A stretch of 10,756 nt of DNA from JASHVB01 sp049522565 (GTDB taxonomy: Bacteria > Pseudomonadota > Alphaproteobacteria > Acetobacterales > Acetobacteraceae): positions 1 through 10,756 of the forward strand of contig JBEKNT010000226.1 in assembly GCA_049522565.1 (NCBI GenBank), given 5' to 3'. Below, piece after piece: positions 5,958 to 10,756 of the stretch (position 1 is its first letter; each line of letters opens with the position of its first letter). A program made the translations under genes and the position numbers. The notes under the pieces were generated by a model. That model was not told the DNA's origin. It saw only the letters and a program-made list of their open reading frames with translations, and did no database searches.

Positions 5958-6785
5958 GTGTCGCGCCAGGTCGTAGGACCGCTCCTTCGTGTGGAGTACA
6001 AGCAAGTCAGTGCCTGCCGCGTTGGCCGCAATACGCGGGAAATTGCCCGCCATCCCCGGCAATCCTGCTCGATCTATCGGGAATACAGTGCAGGTTCCTG
6101 GTTCCGCCGGGGCGGACAGCAGTTCACCACAGCGAACGGCGATATCCTGATTTCCGATCTCGACCTGCCGTTCGAAACGCTGCCGTTAACGGCCAACTTT
6201 ACCCACGAGGTCTGGCTGATACCGAAGGAGGCATTGGCGCCCTATCTGCCGGCGTCGGGCCGCCCGATACTGCGAAAGCTCGCGGCGACCAACGCGGTGG
6301 AAAAATTGCTCGCGGCCTATCTCGACGTGCTGGGACGCGAGGCCGTCAATATGACGCCGGACACGCTGGATCAGGTGGCGCACACGCTTTACCGGTTGAT
6401 CGGCATTGCCTTCGGCACGCCATCTGACGAGCAACCGGAGGCGGCCAACGAGGCTCGCCGGGTGCAGGCAAAGCAATATGTCGAGCGCCACCTGACGGAT
6501 CCGCATCTGTCGCCGGCCCGCGTCGCCACGGCGCTGGGCTTGTCGCTACGATCGCTCCACACCGTGTTCGAACCTACCGGGACCAGCGTGGCGCGTCACA
6601 TCCTGCGGCGACGGCTGGAGGAGTGCCGCGCGACGCTGCTGATCGATCGCAACCGGTCCGTCACCGACATCGCCTTTGCCTGGGGCTTCAACAGCCTGTC
6701 GGGATTCTACCGCGCCTTCCAGGCGGCGTTCGGCGCATCGCCGGGCGATCTGCGCGCCGCTGCGCGGGACCTGCCGCCGGACTAA
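5958..6785 (+). CDS. AraC-family transcriptional regulator, start uncertain (likely N-terminally disrupted)
   Basis: From the first usable start in frame, a GTG at 5958, this gives 275 residues. The GTG has no Shine-Dalgarno, and conserved family sequence continues upstream in the same frame, so the intact ancestral protein was probably ~328 residues. The N-terminal part is the AraC_binding_2-like domain (SAGSWFRRGGQQF, then GDILISDLDLPFE). The last ~105 residues form the double HTH: LSPARVATALGLSLRSLHTVF, then VTDIAFAWGFNSLSGFYRAFQAAFGASPGDLR, both well preserved. It is homologous to the divergently transcribed AraC gene. Its stop is 183 nt before the giant repeat-protein gene, which it could control, but only position suggests that. 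If the N-terminal part is lost, ligand response may be impaired while DNA binding may remain. Confidence 0.75.
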   Translation: MSRQVVGPLLRVEYKQVSACRVGRNTREIARHPRQSCSIYREYSAGSWFRRGGQQFTTANGDILISDLDLPFETLPLTANFTHEVWLIPKEALAPYLPASGRPILRKLAATNAVEKLLAAYLDVLGREAVNMTPDTLDQVAHTLYRLIGIAFGTPSDEQPEAANEARRVQAKQYVERHLTDPHLSPARVATALGLSLRSLHTVFEPTGTSVARHILRRRLEECRATLLIDRNRSVTDIAFAWGFNSLSGFYRAFQAAFGASPGDLRAAARDLPPD

Positions 6786-6808
6786 CGGATTGCACGCAGG
6801 TAGAAACG

Positions 6809-6843
6809 CCGGTGCACGCGGCTGGAAGCGCCGCGTGGCCGGA
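6809..6843 (+). terminator. Hairpin after the second AraC gene, candidate terminator
   Basis: CACGCGGC (6815-6822) pairs with GCCGCGTG (6830-6837) around a 7-nt loop, and flanking CCGG/CCGG bases can extend the stem imperfectly. It starts ~25 nt after the TAA of the AraC gene. No T-run follows, so intrinsic termination is uncertain. Confidence 0.35.
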
Positions 6844-6930
6844 CCGGGCAGATTGCCGCCATCAGGACGAGTCGATTCGCTGCCGGTTGCGCAGAGCGGC
6901 CGTCCGTACCGCATCAACAGCACGCAGCCT

Positions 6931-6964
6931 GCGCGCCCTGGGACGTGCCGGCGCGCAAAGGAAG
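6931..6964 (+). promoter_or_regulatory. 5' leader hairpin and ribosome binding site of the giant repeat-protein gene
   Basis: GCGCGCC (6931-6937) and GGCGCGC (6950-6956) form a 7-bp inverted repeat ending one base before the Shine-Dalgarno AAAGGAAG (6957-6964), which lies 4 nt before the ATG at 6969. The ribosome site supports the start. The hairpin may modulate access to it, but in DNA of this GC content a 7-bp stem can arise by chance. Confidence 0.5.
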
Positions 6965-6968
6965 TCGC

Positions 6969-9900
6969 ATGTCCGGCACGACCAACACTGGCTCGATTGC
7001 GAGCTTTGCGATAGGCAGCGACGATTTCACCCTGACCAATCTCGGCACGATCGGCACTGCCGCCAGTACCGCCGTCGGCGCAAGCGGCAGCGGCGACACG
7101 GTGGTGAACGCGGGCACGGTCCGCGGCGCGACGTTCGGCATCAGCGCGAGCAACGGGATCGGCGTCACCAATAGCGGCGCCGGGGCGGTCATCTATGGCG
7201 GCGCGAACGGCGTCTATGTTGCCGGTGCCGCCGGCAGCATCCTCAACACCGCGAGCATCGGCGGCGGCACTTACGGCATCGAACTGAAGGCCGGCGGGAC
7301 CGTCACCAACGCGTTGGGCGGTACGGTCACCGGCGGCGCGACGGCCATTTTCCTCAAGGCGCCTGGCACGATCGTCAATTTCGGCGGCGTTGCCGCCGGC
7401 GACGTGGGGGTGCAGCTCCGCAGCGACGATGTGCTGACCAACCAGAGCAGCGGCACCATCACCGGCGCGGCGGCCGTCAGCGATTACGGCGGCAGCACGG
7501 TGGTGAACTACGGCAGCATCATCTCTAACACCGTGGCCGCCTTCCACCAGGGCGTGGACCTGGGCCAGAACAGCCTGCTGACCAACCAATCGTCGGGCCT
7601 CATCACCGGCTATTTTGGTGTCGCGGTCGATGGTGCCGCGACGGTGGTGAATTACGGCACGATCGGCGGCGGCGAAAAAGGCGTGCAGTTGTTCGAGGGC
7701 GGCACCCTCACCAACCAGTCCGGCGGCACGATAGAAGCCAACGTCTGGGGCGTCTGGGCGACCGGTCCAGCCACGGTGGTCAATGCCGGCAGCATCACGG
7801 GCGATGAGCAGGGTGTTTACCTGTCGCAGGGCTACCTCACGAATCAGACGGCAGGCATCATCAGCAACGGCGTCAGGATGAGCGGCGACGCCACGCTGCT
7901 GAATGCCGGAACGATTACCGGCAGCACCGGCGCCTACCTGACCTCCGACAGCGTTCTGACCAACCAGTCGGGCGGCACGATCAGCGGCAGCACCGGCGCC
8001 GAGGTGTCCAGCTACGTGGTGCCCGGCGGCGGCACGATCGTGAACGCCGCCAGCATCGCCGGCAGCGACCTGGGCGTCGAACTGTTGCTAAGCGGCACAC
8101 TCGTCAACCAGGCGAGCGGCACGATTTCCGGCGGGGCCGGCCCGGGTGTGGAAATCTCCGGCGCGGCCGACACCTATACCAACAGCTATGGCGTGACCTA
8201 CATCCTCGGCTACCGGGCTGGCCAGGGCGCGGTCACCAATGCCGGCCTGATCAGCGGCACGTATGGCGTGCAGGTAAGCCACAGCTTCGCCACCGTGACG
8301 GATTCCGGCACCATCGCCGGCAGCACCGACGCAATCGTCTTCGCGCCAGGCTATGCGGACCGGCTCGTGTTGGAGCCGGGAGCCTCGATCGTCGGCGGCG
8401 TCCTCGGCAACGGAGGGGCGCTGGAGCTGGCATCAGCCGCTTCCGCCGGCACGCTGAACAGCCTGGGCTCGCAATTCGCCGGCTTCGGGCAGGTCATCGT
8501 CGATGCCGGCGCCTACTGGGTACTCAACGGCACCGACACGGTCACTGCCGGCAGCACGCTGACCAACGCCGGGACGCTCGACGGTTCCAACGGCGTTGCG
8601 GTGCTGTTCGCGCCCGGCGCCGGGAATCGCGTGGTGGCCGATCCCGGGGCGTTGTTCATCGGCACGGTGGATGGTGGCAACGCCATCGGCAGCGGCACTC
8701 CAAGCGTGCTGGAACTGGCTGCCGGAACGGTGGCCGGCTCCAGCACGCTCAGCGGGCTGGCCAGCCAGTTCATCGACTTCGCCCAAATCGTCGTCGATCC
8801 GGGCGCCTACTGGGCCTTCAACCCGGACCTCATTCCCAGTGGCGTCACGCTGACCAATGCCGGCACGATCGGCGGATCGGTGGTGTTCGACCCGGGCCCT
8901 GGCAACCGCGTCGTGGACGACCCGACCGGGGTATTTCTCGGCTCGCTGGATGGCGGCAACCCAGTCGGCGGCGCCGATCCCAGCACGCTGGAACTGGCGA
9001 GCGGTGGATCGACCGGGACGCTAAGCGGGCTCGGCACGCAGATCACCGATTTCAGCCAGATCACCGTCGATCCCGGCGCAAGCTGGTATCTCACCAACGA
9101 CACATTCGCCGCCGGCATGACCGTCACCAACGCCGGTACGCTGAGCGGTTCCGGTGGCACGGCGGTGGCGTTCAGCCCGGGCGCCGGAAACCGCGTGGTG
9201 ATCGATCAGGGTGGCACATTTAGCGGCACCGTGGACGGCGGCAACCCGATCGGCAGCAGCACCCCCAGCGTGCTCGAACTGGCGGGCGGCAGCGGGTTCG
9301 TTGCGTTGTCTGGCATCGGCACGCAGTTCACCAACTTCTCGCAGATCACCGTCGATGCAGGGGCCTATTGGAGCCTGACCGGAAGCAACACGATCGCGCC
9401 CGGCGCAACGCTGACCGTCTCGGGCGAACTGGCCAACACCGGTTTGCTGAACGGGAACGTGACCCTGGCCGGCGGCACGATCTTGAACGACGTCGGCGGA
9501 ACGATCACCGGTGCCATCTCGGCCGCGCCGGCCGCCGCCGAGGTCAGCAATGCCGGGACCATCGACGGCGCTGTGTCGCTTGCCGCCGGCTTCTCGAACG
9601 TGGTGGTGCTGTATCCCGATGCCGTGTTCGGCGGCACGGTCAGCGGTGGCGGCTCTTCCAGCGAACTGCAACTGGGAGCCTCCGGTCCCACTGTCGGGAC
9701 GCTGACCGGTTTCGGTACGCAGTACACCGGGTTCGGCGAGATTCAGGTCAATCCGTCGGCCTATTGGAACGTCGCCGGCAACATCTTCGCCGCCGGCACG
9801 ACGCTGATCAACGCGGGCACAGTGGAGGGCTCGCCTGACGCGGCGCGGTTCGCCGCCGGCGCCGGCAACCGCGTGGTCATCGCGCAAGGCGGCACGTTCA

Positions 9901-10756
9901 GCGGCATCGTCGATGGCGGCAACACGCTGGGCAGCGCCACCCCCAGCGTGCTGGAGCTGACGTCGCGCTTGTCTGGCGGGGGATTTGGCTCCGGCACGAT
10001 CAGCGGCCTCGGCACCCAGTTCATCAATTTCGCCTCGATCGCCGTCGATAGCGGCGCCGATTGGGGCGTCACGGGCTCGAACACCATCGCCGCGAACGCG
10101 ACGCTCACGGTGTACGGCTATCTGGGCAACTACGGCACCCTGGGCGGCACTGTGACGCTGGCCGACTCCGGCGAACTGCGCAACAACTCGCTCGTCAACG
10201 GCGCAGTGATCGGCACCGGAACCGGCGTCGTCCTCAAGAACTTCGGCACCGTCCTGCCAACCGGGACCGCAGCGGTCAGCTTCAGCAACGGCGGCAGCGT
10301 CTACAACGACGGCGGCATTTCCGGCGCCCGATACGGCGTGCAGATCTCCGGCGGCTTCGGCGTCGTGAACAACCAGGCCCGCATCGGCGGTACCACGGCC
10401 GGCATCGCTATCCTGGCCGGCGGATCGATCTACAACGCCGGCACCATCACCGGCGCGGCCGGCGTGGTGCTCGGCCCCGGCGGCGGCACGGTCGTCAACT
10501 ACAGCCAGATCACCGGCACCGGCAGCGGCGTCCTGCTGCAAGCCGGCGGCACCGTACTCAATCGCGGCGGCACGATCAGCGGTTTGATCGGCGTGCAACA
10601 AACCGGCCCCGGCGCGGTCACCGTGGCGAATTTGGGGACCATCAGCGGCAGCGGCGGCAACGACTCCATACTGCTGCACGCCGGCGCCGCCAACCGCGTG
10701 GTCGTCTACCAGGGCGACGTGTTCAACGGCGTGGTGGACGGCGGCAACCCGATCGG
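6969..10756 (+). CDS. Giant beta-strand-repeat protein, adhesin-like, 3' end beyond the window
   Basis: An uninterrupted frame of at least 1262 codons, open at the window's right edge. It starts at ATG 6969 after AAAGGAAG and begins MSGTTNTGSIASFAIG. The sequence is dominated by Gly, Ala, Thr, Ser, Asn and Val. I see no Cys codon and only about four Lys. Residues ~20-457 consist of short rungs of about 20-25 residues with NAGTITG, NYGSI or LTNQSGGTISG cores. From residue 458 a ~90-residue module recurs. Short rungs return at ~1050-1235, and a last module starts at ~1236. Such composition suggests a right-handed beta-solenoid, as in autotransporter passengers, filamentous haemagglutinins and Hint-domain or type I-secreted surface proteins. 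No N-terminal signal peptide is visible and the frame is closed upstream (TAG at 6801), so export may depend on a C-terminal signal outside the window. It is transcribed in the same direction as the upstream AraC gene. Function as adhesin or matrix protein is inference. Confidence 0.88.
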   Translation, partial: MSGTTNTGSIASFAIGSDDFTLTNLGTIGTAASTAVGASGSGDTVVNAGTVRGATFGISASNGIGVTNSGAGAVIYGGANGVYVAGAAGSILNTASIGGGTYGIELKAGGTVTNALGGTVTGGATAIFLKAPGTIVNFGGVAAGDVGVQLRSDDVLTNQSSGTITGAAAVSDYGGSTVVNYGSIISNTVAAFHQGVDLGQNSLLTNQSSGLITGYFGVAVDGAATVVNYGTIGGGEKGVQLFEGGTLTNQSGGTIEANVWGVWATGPATVVNAGSITGDEQGVYLSQGYLTNQTAGIISNGVRMSGDATLLNAGTITGSTGAYLTSDSVLTNQSGGTISGSTGAEVSSYVVPGGGTIVNAASIAGSDLGVELLLSGTLVNQASGTISGGAGPGVEISGAADTYTNSYGVTYILGYRAGQGAVTNAGLISGTYGVQVSHSFATVTDSGTIAGSTDAIVFAPGYADRLVLEPGASIVGGVLGNGGALELASAASAGTLNSLGSQFAGFGQVIVDAGAYWVLNGTDTVTAGSTLTNAGTLDGSNGVAVLFAPGAGNRVVADPGALFIGTVDGGNAIGSGTPSVLELAAGTVAGSSTLSGLASQFIDFAQIVVDPGAYWAFNPDLIPSGVTLTNAGTIGGSVVFDPGPGNRVVDDPTGVFLGSLDGGNPVGGADPSTLELASGGSTGTLSGLGTQITDFSQITVDPGASWYLTNDTFAAGMTVTNAGTLSGSGGTAVAFSPGAGNRVVIDQGGTFSGTVDGGNPIGSSTPSVLELAGGSGFVALSGIGTQFTNFSQITVDAGAYWSLTGSNTIAPGATLTVSGELANTGLLNGNVTLAGGTILNDVGGTITGAISAAPAAAEVSNAGTIDGAVSLAAGFSNVVVLYPDAVFGGTVSGGGSSSELQLGASGPTVGTLTGFGTQYTGFGEIQVNPSAYWNVAGNIFAAGTTLINAGTVEGSPDAARFAAGAGNRVVIAQGGTFSGIVDGGNTLGSATPSVLELTSRLSGGGFGSGTISGLGTQFINFASIAVDSGADWGVTGSNTIAANATLTVYGYLGNYGTLGGTVTLADSGELRNNSLVNGAVIGTGTGVVLKNFGTVLPTGTAAVSFSNGGSVYNDGGISGARYGVQISGGFGVVNNQARIGGTTAGIAILAGGSIYNAGTITGAAGVVLGPGGGTVVNYSQITGTGSGVLLQAGGTVLNRGGTISGLIGVQQTGPGAVTVANLGTISGSGGNDSILLHAGAANRVVVYQGDVFNGVVDGGNPI
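7026..8339 (+). repeat. Array of short beta-rung repeats (about 20-25 residues each)
   Basis: Within the giant protein, residues ~20-457 carry about 17 degenerate copies that alternate two flavours: VVNAGTI(T/G)G...G(V)xL and LTNQSGGTISG. Examples begin around DTVVNAGTVRG, VLTNQSSGTITG, TVVNYGSI, LTNQSGGTIEA, LLNAGTITGS and LVNQASGTISG. Each probably forms one turn of a beta-solenoid with Asn at the turn. A similar shorter array occupies about 10134-10673. Confidence 0.75.
8340..10133 (+). repeat. Tandem ~90-residue modules (NRVV/VDGGN/LELA type)
   Basis: Module starts in the giant protein lie at 8340, 8607, 8886, 9171, 9579 and 9849, with a seventh at 10674 cut by the window end. The common pattern is PGxGNRVV, FxGxVDGGNxIG, TPSxLELA, GLGTQF, xQIxVDxGAYW, then a closing TLTNAGTLxGS. 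Spacing is 89, 93, 95, 136, 90 and 275 residues, the long values due to extra short rungs between modules. The first copy is the most diverged (ADRLVLEPG). Confidence 0.8.

Noticed and set aside
6546..7589. 347-codon minus-strand open frame spanning the AraC end, the gap and the giant gene start
   Set aside because: It covers two well-supported plus-strand genes and shows only composition-driven sequence.
9021..10679. 552-codon minus-strand open frame opposite the giant repeat gene
   Set aside because: Mirror of the repetitive coding strand; its Ala/Asp/Gly/Arg repeats follow the plus-strand repeats and no ribosome site or family is recognisable.
6969..10756. Repeats in the right half as a CRISPR array or tandem DNA satellite
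   Set aside because: The repeats are degenerate at DNA level, keep codon phase and vary in length; they are protein repeats within one open frame.

Overview
This is a GC-rich chromosomal stretch with an alphaproteobacterial flavour. A Rhodospirillales/Acetobacteraceae-like soil or water bacterium is my best guess. The reasons are strong G/C third-position bias, a LivM-LivG fusion, a PEP-CTERM protein with an Arg-rich tail, paired AraC-type regulators and a huge low-lysine, cysteine-free beta-repeat protein. No rRNA, tRNA, CRISPR array, IS element or phage gene is visible. The taxonomic call is inference from style, not from a marker gene.

Left part (1-2614): the end of a branched-chain amino acid type (HAAT family) ABC importer operon. 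A C-rich perfect inverted repeat precedes a fused permease-ATPase (LivM+LivG, 100-1929). It overlaps by 14 nt a separate LivF ATPase (1916-2614). LivH and the periplasmic binding protein are not in the window and would be expected upstream. The region 2615-2833 is a convergent intergenic gap packed with inverted repeats.

Middle part (2834-6785): a class II aldolase/adducin-like protein on the minus strand. It diverges from a secreted PEP-CTERM protein on the plus strand, which in turn converges, with a single base between stop codons, on an AraC-family regulator on the minus strand. A second, homologous AraC-family regulator is transcribed divergently from the first. Its first ~50 codons lie in an open frame with no usable start codon. 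A good Shine-Dalgarno plus ATG sits just upstream in another frame, so this gene looks frameshifted near its start.

Right part (6786-10756): one giant open gene starts at 6969 and runs off the window (at least 1262 residues). It is built of two kinds of glycine-rich beta repeats: short ~20-25-residue rungs (NAGTITG / NQSGGTISG type) and a longer ~90-residue module (PGxGNRVV ... VDGGNxIG ... LELA ... GTQF ... VDxGAYW ... TLTNAGT). No N-terminal signal peptide is visible. It is most likely an exported beta-solenoid surface or adhesin-like protein whose secretion or anchoring domain lies beyond the window.

The transporter, aldolase and cell-surface genes do not form an obvious single pathway. 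The two AraC regulators could control their flanking genes (PEP-CTERM protein and giant repeat protein), but that is inferred only from position.
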